NCBI RefSeq assembly: GCF_000189635.1
Contig: NW_002476368.1
Span: 186,001 to 250,000, forward strand
Origin: Tetrahymena thermophila SB210
Lineage: Eukaryota > Ciliophora > Oligohymenophorea > Hymenostomatida > Tetrahymenidae
DNA: 64,000 nt
Direction: 5' to 3'
Below the pieces are notes generated by a model. It was not told the origin of the DNA, made no database searches, and saw only the letters and a list, made by a program, of their open reading frames with translations. A program made the position numbers and the translations under genes. Below are positions 26,844 to 37,573 of the stretch, in pieces (within the stretch, counting starts at the first letter, position 1; every line of letters starts with the position of its first letter).

Positions 26844-27821
26844 ATGTTGTAAAAAAGAAATTCTTAAGTAATTAATCAATAATAAAATAATAGTGATGAA
26901 ACTGAATATGATGAAGAAATCTCTATTTGGAACGAAAGTGATCTTAGAGAGGCAGGTATAAATACAGAATTTATAGATAAGAGAGGATAATAATTAGAAT
27001 TTTACTAGCTATACAGATTGCGTTCAGTTTTATATTAACCAAATTATGTTTCACGTATAGATACTATCAAAGAATTCTACTGTCTTGCAAAGCGTTTTAA
27101 TAAAAAAATATCTATTAATTAATTGAAATACCAACAAGTTTATCTTGACAAGCATTTTATGATTTAAAAAAAAGAATATAAATAAATTAACAAATAAATT
27201 TTACTTCTAAATTTTCAAAACTAGTAGGAAAAATTGTTTGTTTAAAATTTTTAAAAACTTGATTAATAAAAAAATATCAAAAATACTTAACAACAAAACC
27301 AAACACAATAAATAACAATAGACTATATTAATTAATAATTGCAAATGAATTAATCTTCAATATTTATAAAGAAAACAAATAATTTATCAATTTCACTAAC
27401 TTCTTAAAATATACAAACAACTAATTAAAAATTTTCTTAGTGCCGCTCTTCTCTTTGTCTTTATCGAAAAAAAAAAAATTATTAAAAAAATAATACAAAA
27501 TTAAATTAAGATTTAGTTTTAATCTAAGAAATATAAAATCAAAACAAATAAGAATATATTTCTCAATTTACATCTTAAAAATCATGTTCAATATTAAAAA
27601 GCGAAAATGAAATATAAATTAACAAAGAAGAAAATTAGACTCAAAGTCAAAATCACAATAATAATAATAATAATAATACTAATAAATAAGAAAATGAAAT
27701 TGATGTCATTTAAAATAATCAATTAAAAAAAGTTGATAAATTATCAGTATTTGATTTTGTGTTCTCTTTTATCAAAAAAAGAATATTTAAAAAAAATTAT
27801 GATGGTTAAAATCAATTTTGA
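26844..27821 (+). CDS. Q/N-rich protein of unknown function
   Basis: This single-exon frame of 325 residues runs from ATG at 26844 to TGA at 27821. The first ~110 residues look folded, with an acidic stretch (SDETEYDEEISIW) and then YQPNYVSRIDTIKEFYCLAK. The middle is low-complexity, rich in Gln, Asn and Lys, with a run of seven Asn near residue 270. The end has an aromatic/basic segment (LSVFDFVFSFIKKRIFKK) that could bind a membrane. I do not recognise a family. It lies between two minus-strand paralogues. The C-terminal hydrophobic segment followed at once by TGA could mean the gene is truncated or that a final exon was missed. Confidence in coding rests on the length, given that only TGA stops. 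Confidence 0.5.
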
Positions 27822-28295
27822 AAAACGTATCAATTTATCTGTCATTCCATCCTTTTATTAATCTATATACCTACCTATCTATCTATATTTATTTATCTAT
27901 CTATCTACCTATCTTAAAAAGAAAAAAATTTTTAAACTTTAAATATCAATAAAAATTTTAATATTACAAAATACATACTAAAAAAATGTTATATTAACTA
28001 ATAAAATGTAAAATAAAATTAATAAATTTACAATAAAAATTCCTAAACCTAATAAAAAAATTATAAAAAAAGAAAAATTTTTTAATTTTTTTACCCAATT
28101 AATTTATTTTTATGTAATAGATACTATTAATCTAAATTAATTATAACGACTAGGAAAAGAAATCATAAGCTAAAAATTACAATAGATTTTAGTCACTAAA
28201 TTTTAGTTAATTAATTAATAAATAAGTTATTTATTTGATAAAATCGAATTTACATAAAAAGTTAAAAGGTTAAACTTAATACATACATATATATA
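27822..28295. other. Intergenic with CTAT microsatellite
   Basis: This short gap holds a (CTAT)n-like tract at 27862-27915 with interruptions. No gene is visible. Confidence 0.6.
27862..27915. repeat. (CTAT)n microsatellite
   Basis: This interrupted tetranucleotide tract is built mostly from CTAT, with CTAC variants and a TTTATTTAT interruption. Confidence 0.75.
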
Positions 28296-29845
28296 TCATT
28301 AATTGTTTTTAAGGAATTCTTTTGCAACTGATTAGTATTTTCTAACATTTACTGAGTATGCCTAAGATATTTATTAGCGGTCTTTAACACTTAGTTTTTA
28401 ATAGTCTTCCTAAAGATAAGGGAATGGGTTACGTATAAATGACTTTTCCCACAATAAATCAGAAAAAATAACATCTAAGATAGCATGTTTTTCTAGTAAG
28501 ATTTCATCATTATCTTAATCGTTTTCTGGAATTGACATAAAATCGACTATTTCTTCATTCTTTTTAAATCCCTTTTCTCCATAATGTAAAAGGAGTGTTT
28601 TTAAGGGATCTACCTAATGTGATTTTATCAGAACGGTAGCACCTGTTTGACATTCTTTGGTCATTAAGATTTGCTGAAGAATATAATACATATAGTAGTC
28701 ATTAATAAACGAATAAATGTGTGAGAAGATCATGGGACTGATTTTGCCAAATTCAGAAGTGCTTTTGATTTTATAGCTTTAAGAGAACTTAAGAACTTCC
28801 TTAAACATTTGTTTTAAGTATTCTAAATCTATGCTATTTGCCATGTATAAGCGTTAATAAATTTTAGGGACTTAACCCAAGTATATTTGTTTTCCACTCA
28901 TAATATTTAAAACAGTTGCTTCCTATAAATGTGGATACATGTAAGTTTCTATTTCTTATTTACCAAATATCCTTTCGCCTACAATTTCATAAAGTTCTTT
29001 TAATTTTTCTTGAGAAGCATCTGAGGACATATCGACATTTTCATTAACAAAAAGAGATGTAAAATAACCATCTTTTCTCATTAATTCTGATTTCTCAACT
29101 ATTTTTTGAATTATTGTCATCTTTTCTTATTCAGAGCCCTTATAAAAGTCTAATGGCAATAAATCAAGTAATAATTCATCTAAATGTTATGGATAAGTTG
29201 GATTTTCGTTAAGAATGGTCTATTATTTAAAATAAAAAACAATTATTACAAACTTTGTTTTAACCTACTTTTATTTTAATTAATATGAATAAAAACACCT
29301 ACTTCTTAATCGATATCTTGACCTTTATATAGAATTTGCTTTCTCATTTATTTTTAAATCGAACGTTTGTCACTGATGTGATAGGAAGGGTCAACGCCAA
29401 TCAAAGAAACCTCATTATTTTATGTTTTAAAGCACAATTCTGATAAAGTTTCTAAATTTTTCATTGAAATTTCTTCATTCTGTGCAACTGGAATACCAAT
29501 TATATCAATTGTTTTTCCAAAAATCTCTTTTAAGTTAAAAATAATTATTTAAAACTATGAATAAATTACAAAATTTTATGGTTTGTTTAAAACGATATCA
29601 TTTTACTACAAATCAAATTGTATTAATTAAATTAATTTTGATATGATATTCATTCAATTACTGTGCTGTTAGTGAGATAAGTCTTGCATTTCTAATGATT
29701 TCTACTAATTTTCAATGTGGAAGATTTAATCAAAAATCTATTAAGGTGGTTACAAACTTTTTAGATTTGAGCCATCTTATTTTTTATGGACGGATCTTGA
29801 AAATCCTCTAAAAATAGTGTTAACTAGACTTCTTGCACTACTCAT
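28296..29845 (-). CDS. Unrecognised family, paralogue B (three exons)
   Basis: The minus-strand gene has exons 29845-29662, 29526-29303 and 29219-28296, giving 443 residues and ending in TGA. Intron 1 (29661-29527, 135 nt) is phase 1 and contains in-frame TGA. Intron 2 (29302-29220, 83 nt, donor GTAGGTG) is phase 0. Exon 1 encodes MSSARSLVNTIFRGFSRSVH, a basic start that could be a mitochondrial presequence. Exon 2 encodes KTIDIIGIPVAQNEE and SLIGVDPSYHISDK, shared with paralogue A. Exon 3 is mostly helical, with LYMANSIDLEYLKQM and a segment near IYSFINDYYMYYIL. No family is recognised. The A/B resemblance and shared introns make this a real gene pair of unknown function. Confidence 0.7.
29220..29302 (-). 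other. Intron 2 of paralogue B
   Basis: This 83-nt, phase 0 intron has donor GTAGGTGTTT and acceptor AATAATAG on the minus strand. Confidence 0.65.
29527..29661 (-). other. Intron 1 of paralogue B
   Basis: This 135-nt, phase 1 intron has donor GTAATTGA and acceptor ACTTAAAAG. An in-frame TGA just after the donor makes splicing necessary for the long frame. Confidence 0.6.
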
Positions 29846-30237
29846 TAAAATGGCAATTACAATAACCCTTTTATATATTTAATTTATTGACTAATTTAGT
29901 AAAAGCTTGTAAAAAATTTATAATAATTAATTAATTATTTGTATCTAAACTTATCTCCATAAACACAAAAGCAAACAAATAAATAAAAAAAGATACAAAG
30001 ACTTGCAATTATATTTTTTGATTAATTTGATTAATGTGTTTAGTTTCTTTTTGATTCTAATTGTTTCTAAAATTTAATTTTTGGTTTTATCATTTTGTTT
30101 ATTAATTAATTAATATATGATATTCATTTGAGTTATACTAAAACTAAATCTGAATTTTAATTGCACTGTTTGTTTTTATATTTATTGCTTTCAAATAGTT
30201 TATTTAATTTAAGTAGGACTTTAAAATAATTATCCAT
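29846..30237. other. Divergent promoter region
   Basis: About 390 bp separate the 5' ends of two divergent genes, so both promoters must lie here. I can point to no specific element. Confidence 0.45.
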
Positions 30238-32747
30238 ATGATGAATAAAATTGCATTACAATTGTTAAAGAATAGGTTTACTAATCTAGCATTAAATGAA
30301 TAAATAAAGTATAATTATTAGAAAAATAAGATTTCTCTTTTCAAGGCTCATCAAAACAGACAAATATAAGATAGAGACTATGAAAATTAGCAAATAAAAT
30401 TAAATAATGATGTATCTAAAATTGATCCATACAGCAATTCTTTGAGCTAAACAGAAATACAAAATTTTGATATTTACTATGGTAGGTTTGAGACCGTTGT
30501 GTGTTAGGGATAAGGTTTAAATAGAAAACTTGTAAAATCCCTTAAAAAATATGATGTGGATTTGATTTTGAGGTAGAAGTTAAGAGAAGATTATGACACA
30601 ATCATTAATTTTATCAAAGAAAGAAACACTAAAATGAAAGCAAGCGAATATGTTTATATTTTTTAATACTTTTACAAATACAAAGAGAAATTCATGCAGT
30701 TTTTATAAGATCATATGGATTTATTTGACATTATTATTAAAGGTTTGACTAATGTAAATATTTATTCAGCTGTTGAGTTTGTTAAATTGCAAAAACTTGT
30801 TTATTTGTTTGATATTCAAGACGAGGCAGTTTGGAAGAATTTTTTGGTGAAAGGAAATCTTTTATTTTCAAACTCAGCAGAATTAGAACATGTTTACGAT
30901 AGCTTGCTTTAGGTTTTTAAAATTTTTCTCAGTTATGAATTTAAAGATCTCAACTCATAAAGTATCCTCATATAAATTAAGAAAAAGCTTTTAAGAGGAT
31001 TAAATTAAATGGATCTCACTGATTGTATAGAATTAATTTCCATAATTGCTGAAAAAAGTATATTTATCGATCCCGTTCAAATAAGATAATTTGAAGAAAG
31101 ATTCGTATTAAACAAAGAAGTTTTGTATCTTGAATAATTTGCCATTATTTTTGATTCTATGGGAAAGCTTCAATATCAGCCTCTAGAATTTGCTGAATAC
31201 TTCTTGAAATTTAAATTGTCTAAAATAAATGAAATAATGCCCACAGTTATATCAAAAACCTCTCAAACACAAGCAATTATTGTACAAAACCCTGAAACTT
31301 AAAGTAAAGAAAGCTTAGATAATCAATTTAATAGCATGTAAATTTCTAACCAAGAAAAAGGAGATATCCTCAACTTTGATATTTTTACTCTATTTGTCAG
31401 AGGTTTCTCTCAAATAAGTCTCTTTTCTGTAATTAAGATAGTTCAATTCATTCACTTTATTAGAATTTTTTATTTGATTTTATTTTTCAATTTAATTTTG
31501 AGTATAAATTTTTACTCATTTAAAAAAAAAACTAGGATAATAAAGATGTTTGGGAACAAATGGAAAACTGCTTTTAGAATTTTGTTGAAAAGTATAGCAA
31601 AAACGGCGAGTTAGACTAAATAATAACAAGAGATTAATTGGGGATAATTATTGGATCCTTCGATAAAACTTAACTTGGTACTGAGAAAATTTGGTAGCTC
31701 CTATCTAATAGGAATGAATTTGAATTATCATATGACTAAAATTATATTATTTTGAAGAATTTAGTCAGGTTCAATGTTTTTAATCTTAAACAACTTAATT
31801 TAGCTCTCAGTTACATCCTTGATGATAAAACTGATTTACCAAAATTCGAAAATGTTCTAGCAAAGGAGAGTGCCTAAAAGATTTTAGAAAAAATATAAGT
31901 GTATGCTTTAGTAATTTATAAATATATAGAAGAGGCAGAGATAGGTGGCTCTACTCACTAAAACGAGTTAGAATTTTAGAAACATTGCATGAAACTTTTA
32001 TTAAAAGAATCAGTTAATTGCTTAATCAAAAGTTAGGATAAAAAGTGGAAAAATTTATCTGAAAATGAATAAATCAAGCTTTACGGCTTATTACATTTGT
32101 GTGAATATAAAAGCTAATTTTAGGTAACTCAGGAAATAGCTACTCTAGAGAGAAAGATTTCTAAAGATCGTAAAACATTTAGTGTATCACAGGTTTGTTT
32201 CCTCACCCTAATGTAAGAGTGTTTTGCTTCAGAAGAATAGTTTTCAAAATGGAACAATTTTATATTTAAATGCATAGAAAATGCAAGTCAGTTAGAATTC
32301 TCAGCTTATCTTGCTACTTTTTACATATACGGACTAACTGATCCTTACTTATGGGGACTCTTACAAATAAAATATATTGAAAACATAGAACTGTACTAAG
32401 TAGACGATTTACTTTCTTTCATGCTAGTTTTTTGCCAAAAGCAAGATATCGATGAAGAAATTTGGTAGTTGTTTATTGAAGTATTGAAAATTAAATCAAT
32501 TAAATAACATTTAGATTCTCTTAAATTGTTTTCTGAATAAATAAAAAATCCAGAGTAAAAGCAATCTATTTTAGATATAATAAGTAGTATTGAAAATTCT
32601 ACCAATAAAGAGTTAGATGAATATGTCGAAGAGCTAAACTATTTGCCACAGCTTAATCTTCCTTTAAAAAAAATATTAGCAAAAGAAGATCCCTTAAGTG
32701 TTTATAAAGCTTCAAGTATAAAACATGTTATAAGTTTAATAAATTGA
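30238..32747 (+). CDS. Helical-repeat protein, probably mitochondrial
   Basis: Exon 1 is 30238-31428 (397 codons) and exon 2 is 31536-32747 (ending TGA), for 800 residues. The 107-nt intron is phase 0. The N-terminus, MMNKIALQLLKNRFTNLALN, is basic and lacks acidic residues, as a mitochondrial presequence would. The rest is a string of amphipathic helices in units of about 35-40 residues. For example, IYSAVEFVKLQKLVYLF plus DEAVWKNFL near residue 175 resembles the element around the intron (ISLFS, then DNKDVWEQM). This style recalls heptatricopeptide/RAP-type RNA-binding proteins of alveolate mitochondria, but I see no clear RAP domain, so that is inference. A truncated copy lies at 37574-39202. 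No catalytic motif is visible. Confidence 0.75.
31429..31535 (+). other. Intron of the helical-repeat gene
   Basis: This 107-nt intron has donor GTAATTAAG and acceptor AAACTAG, phase 0. The donor is also kept in the decayed copy B (near 38231), whereas alternative GT sites are not. Confidence 0.65.
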
Positions 32748-33796
32748 TCAAGGATAATTTTATTTTAAAATATACCTCAAATTCAATAATATCAATTAAT
32801 TATAATTGTTTGTCTTTGTTTTATATTAAGTCAAACAGACAATTTAAATATTTATCATTAATATCTCATTCAATCAATCTAAAAAAGAAAACAACTTTAA
32901 TTTTTTTGGGATTTCCTAAATAAAATTCATTTCAAAAACTTGATGTAAAAATTATTTAACTTTATGGCAAATATGCTTGTAATAGAAATAAATTTAATGA
33001 ATTAGTTAGTTTTTATATTGCTAAATTAAAAAAAACTTCTTACAGGGTAACTAATTATTTTAAAAAGAAAATATTTTGAGAAATGAAATTTAATTTCAAA
33101 CATTATTATTATAAAAATAATTTTAATTCCTTTTGATTGAATCTGAAATATCTTTATTTATTCTAAAATTTCTTAAAAGCATAAAGCGAGTAAAATATCT
33201 TTTATATTTTATCCACTTTTCAGATACAAAACTCTAGCAAAATAGGTTGAACTTATTAGATCAAAAATAATATATATATATTTATTATTTAATTATTTAA
33301 TTGTTTTTAAGGAAGAAAAAAAATATTGTTTTGAAGTGTGTGTAAATTAAAATGATGATTTTTTAATAAGTTTATTTTTGCTTACAGAATTTAATTAAGA
33401 AATATAATTTTTAATTCTTCAATTATAATTAGTATTTTCTTCTAAATTAAATAGATTCAAAAATTAACATTAAAAGATAATTTGTATTTGTTTACATTTA
33501 TTAATTCTACAACTATATTTTATCTATGGGAAAAAAAGGCACACGAATATTTGAAAAAAATTTAAAGTAACTTAATCCTACTATTAATTTTACAATAAAT
33601 GAAGAACATGAATATAATTTTAAATTTCATTTGTAATTTTTTTCTCTCTAAAAGGCTTTGTAAGATATTCAGGTTTTTCCCCCTATGTTTAAATAATATT
33701 TTAAATAAGTGTAATTTTTAGCTTTCTTAATTTATAAATGATTCGAGGTGGATATATAAATTAAAGAGATTTAATTTTAACTTAAAACAGTGTTTC
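32748..33796. other. Convergent intergenic, duplicated downstream
   Basis: This gap has no gene of its own. It matches 39203-40258 almost throughout, showing that the segmental duplication carried intergenic DNA as well as genes. Confidence 0.6.
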
Positions 33797-35598
33797 TCAA
33801 GTATTTTTAGTGTTTTTTTCCTTTTCTTCTGCCAAATTTGATTTGGTCTACACATTTATCTAAAATTCATCTTAGCTATCTTGTTTTATTTCTTGTAAAA
33901 AATATGTAGTTGCAGAGGCTAAAAGACTTAAAATACCCAACCAGTAAATGGATTTTAGTTATAATTCAAACAGATTTACCTGTAAAAGGGAATAAAGCTT
34001 ATAGCAATAGAAGTTATCAAGTTTGAAGCTGAAAATTACTGTTGCTAAAACCTTAAAGGTATTAGCTATTTTTAGTAAGTTATTAAAATTATCCAACCAA
34101 CATCAAAATTAATTTTAGCTATAATTATTGGCAGCAAAGCTAAAAGTATTTTGAAGTAGTCTTCTTTTTAATTTAATTGCATTTTATTTTCTGGATTGTA
34201 AAAGAAAATACAAGCTAAAAAAGCTAATCCAGTGAGTGAAAAAATAAATGAAGTTAAAATCTTGAAATTATCCTTAAAAGCCATTACAAAAAAGGTGGCA
34301 ACAAACGAAGCTAAGATTTCTAAAATTGCTGAGAGTAGAGATTTTAGGTAAAGATCACCTTCAATTTAGTTTAAAAAGTAATAGCAACAAGCATTGTTAA
34401 TTCCAATACAAGCAAAGCAATAAGTCCAGACATAAAAATTAGTTCTTAATTCTTTATGAAGCATAAATGGAAGGTATTTTTGTATTGTAGAATCATTTAC
34501 TTAATGCAATTAATTTTAATTAAAATTAGTTTGTTATTACTGCAATTATTCTGTAAAAACGGTATCTTAATCTATTTATTAATTAATTAATGATCTTTTT
34601 TCATCTGATAATTATTCAATTGATTCTAAATTATTGTCTTCTTGCTTTATATCTAATAAGTTCTCTTCGTTTCTATTTTATAGCTTTGGTTCAATAGAAG
34701 GCTATTACTCAATTACGTTATCTTCCTCCTCATCCATAATTCTCTAAGTATTTAATTTGCTGTTATTGGATAGAAATTCATTAACTTATGTGCTTTGTTG
34801 CTGATTTGATAAATTTGTAATATCTTCATTTTAAAGCTAGCTATAAGCTTGGTATTCCCTATTTCGATTGATTGGGTATAGCAGAGATAAGAACAAATTA
34901 AAACTAGAAATGATTATACAAGGCAACCCTATAAAAAAGACAAGAGTATCTTTCCAATGACCAAAGAAATATACAAATATAACATAAGAAAACATACCTA
35001 AAAACCAACCAAAGCTAGTAAATGTCACTGAGTAATTTGCAATGTGTTCAGGTAAGATTTCTTACATGTATACAAATATTAATCCACTTACTAAGCAAGT
35101 GCAAAAATACCAAGTAAAAAAGCTAATTATTAGCATGCCTAAATTTTAAAACCATTAAAGCAAGCATAGAGTGATACCTATTAAAAGAGTAATTAAATTC
35201 ATTAATAATTCTTTACCATCTTTTTAAACTGGAAAAAAGATCAAAACAATATATGCAAATACTCTTCCTACAGTCCCAGAAGTTAGTATGTAAGCTTCAT
35301 AAACTGACCTATCACAAATTAAATTCAGATCATCGGTAATGCTAAATATTTAGGGATATGTTTATTGGTTACTTATTGCATAGCTACCTAAATCACATGC
35401 TTCATTAGCTGTGCATTAATATTTAAATCCTTTTTCTTTATCAAAGCATTCAAGCGAAGACTAATAAAACAAAAATGGAATGCTAGCGTAAATTGTTGAG
35501 TTTATTCCTACAGTAAAAATGATAAAAAAAAGCCTAAGATATTAATTTTTTTTAGACTCGCAATCACTTGAAACCTGCTAATTGCTTTGAATACTCAT
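33797..35598 (-). pseudogene. SLC22-like MFS transporter, copy A, frameshifted
   Basis: The minus-strand frame starts at ATG 35598 and follows copy B (40259-42061) nearly codon for codon for about 550 residues. One base is then missing in the A-run near 33939: the plus strand reads ACCCAACC where copy B reads ACCCAAACC. The total length, 1802 nt, is one less than copy B's 1803. The shift falls in the last membrane segment, after NPFTG, so the normal final ~45 residues and the TGA at 33797 are out of frame. Family features before that are intact: 12-TM MFS layout, Cys-rich first outer loop, LICDRSVYEAY before TM2, and a long Q-rich central loop. If the base loss is real the product has an abnormal C-terminus; a sequencing error is the alternative. 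Confidence 0.65.
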
Positions 35599-36097
35599 TT
35601 ATATTTCTTATTTTATTATCGGCAATTAATTATTTATGATTTTGATATGCAAATGATATAAAAAGATAACAAATACCTATTTGTTTAGGGTTGTAGAAAA
35701 ATATAAATGTTGGTTTGATTAGTTATTAGAGACTATATACAAGTGGATATAAGTGGATTGAATTGAAAGTGTCATGTCACTCACTACTAATGAATAATTT
35801 TATATTGGAAATTAAAAAACAGAAATAATACAAATTAAAAAAATGTCAAATAGTTTATGAAATTAAATAGAAAATTACAATTTTAACTACTATTGAATAT
35901 TTTTTTATAAATTAAATGAAAAATAATTGTTTTTTTTCTAAAATATAATTTTTTTTAAAAATAATTTATCTTTAAAACAAGCATTTATAATAAAATAATT
36001 AAAAATATAAGTTTCTGATAATTACTAAAATAATATTTTGAAAATTTTGTTATTTACAGTTTAAAAACACAAAATCATAAAATAAATTCAACTTTTT
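35599..36097. other. AT-rich intergenic in duplicated block
   Basis: This gap separates transporter copy A from the truncated second transporter. It matches the region 42062-42710 in part. No gene is visible. Confidence 0.5.
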
Positions 36098-36650
36098 TCA
36101 ACTCTCAATAATTTTTTCTTGATTAATTTTTATTAGGTTTCTTTTTAATTCTGTTGATTGCAATTACTTTCACTTAATTGAATAAAAAATAGAGTACTGA
36201 TAGAGGTTAATAAACTTATAACTCCTAATCCTATAAAAGGATTCAAATTATATCGGATGAAAAGGTACCTATATGAAGGCATAGAATTGACTGCTAGAGC
36301 ATGTAATTAATTTGAAGTAGAGAACTATTGCTATTAAAAGCTTATCGGTATAACTTTTTAGAAATAACAATGCAAACAATATAAAAAATTATCTTGGCTA
36401 TAATTATGGTAAAGAGGACTATAAAAATCTAAAAGTATCTATAATTATAATCTAAGCTGTTTTTTGGTTCATAAAATAAATATTAAAGAAACAAAAGCAA
36501 TTCTAGTAAATAAGAAAACCAAAGCTGAAACTATCTTTAGATTTTTGGAGGATTAAGTGATTCAGAAATGTGGAAAAGAGCCTCTATAAATAAGAAACTC
36601 CTCCAATCGATCATAATTTTCAACTCCCATATAGCAATACAAGATAAGTT
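36098..36650 (-). pseudogene. Truncated second MFS transporter (copy A)
   Basis: On the minus strand this matches the C-terminal part of the intact transporter at 42711-44351, including segments equivalent to SFMPSYRYLC and NPFVGLGVISLLAS and the final IES-TGA at 36098. The N-terminal two-thirds are absent and the retained part has several indels. Similarity fades by about 36650-36700. This truncated 5' side is the expected left side of a tandem-duplication junction. Confidence 0.7.
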
Positions 36651-37210
36651 AGAATGTATCTTGTTAATATCAATAAATTTACTCATTATTATATGTTGTA
36701 ACTTATATTCATAAAAAAATTCTAATGAAAGTGAAATTATAATAAATAGTCCAAATTATTCAAATATTATTCAATTTTTTTATCATTTATTTTTTGCCAT
36801 TAGTTTATGATAATTAGAACTATATTTCTAGAAAATCTAATCTTTTAGATTTAAGAAATCTGCTCTTTACTTTAAATTCTTCTGAATCTTTAATTTCATT
36901 TTTACTTTTAATATATATTTGTTTAAAATACTAATCGAATCTAATAGAATAAAATGTTAAAATTAAATGATATTTTAAATAAGTACCAATTTTGTTGAAA
37001 CTTTTTAATATTAAAGAAAACATAACTAATTAGTTAGTTAGAATTAATAATCAAATAAAATATTAAATGAAAAAATTAAAGAGAGTTAAATTAAAAAACA
37101 AAAAATAAATAATCAGGAAAAAAAATAAAAATAAATCTAATAATAAGTTAATAAATAAATTAGTTAAAACATATCAAAATCCAAAACGAATAAACTATTT
37201 TTAAGAAAGG

Positions 37211-37312
37211 TCTTATTACAATTTAGAGTGGTTAGAGCATTTTGCTAAACAAAACTATAGCCTTATGCACTTTTATCACCAATTTTATTTTAACTTTTAA
37301 ATATTGAAGAAA
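37211..37312 (+). repeat. Degenerate coding-like repeat, copy 1
   Basis: In one frame with TAA/TAG as Gln it encodes a ~33-residue peptide containing KQNYSLMHFYHQFY, clearly similar to the peptide of the second copy at 37461-37558. The source gene is unrecognised. Confidence 0.45.
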
Positions 37313-37460
37313 CACACACACAGATAGGTAATAAGTAGAATAAAAAACTAAATCAAATAAAAACTAATAAATAAATGAAAATAGTTTTAAGTTTTAAATT
37401 CATTTTTATATTAAAAAATATAAAAATCTAAAAATAAAAACAGTTTTTACTGAAGATTAA

Positions 37461-37558
37461 GTGTTAAAACTGAGATATTAGCAAAATTTGCTTAAGCAGA
37501 ACATAAACCTGATGCATCTTGTTTGCCAATTATATTCTCACTTTTAATTATTGAAGAA
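37461..37558 (+). repeat. Degenerate coding-like repeat, copy 2
   Basis: It encodes a peptide containing KQNINLMHLVCQLYSHF, which aligns with the first copy (KQNYSLMHFYHQFYFNF). It ends only about 15 bp before the start of the helical-protein pseudogene. Confidence 0.45.
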
Positions 37559-37573
37559 ATATTTATAATTAAA

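Larger units (their letters stand above)
36651..37573. other. Duplication junction segment
   Basis: About 0.9 kb lies between the truncated transporter (copy A) and the truncated helical-protein copy (B). It matches neither side and contains two related fragments at 37211-37312 and 37461-37558. No intact gene is visible. Confidence 0.5.
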
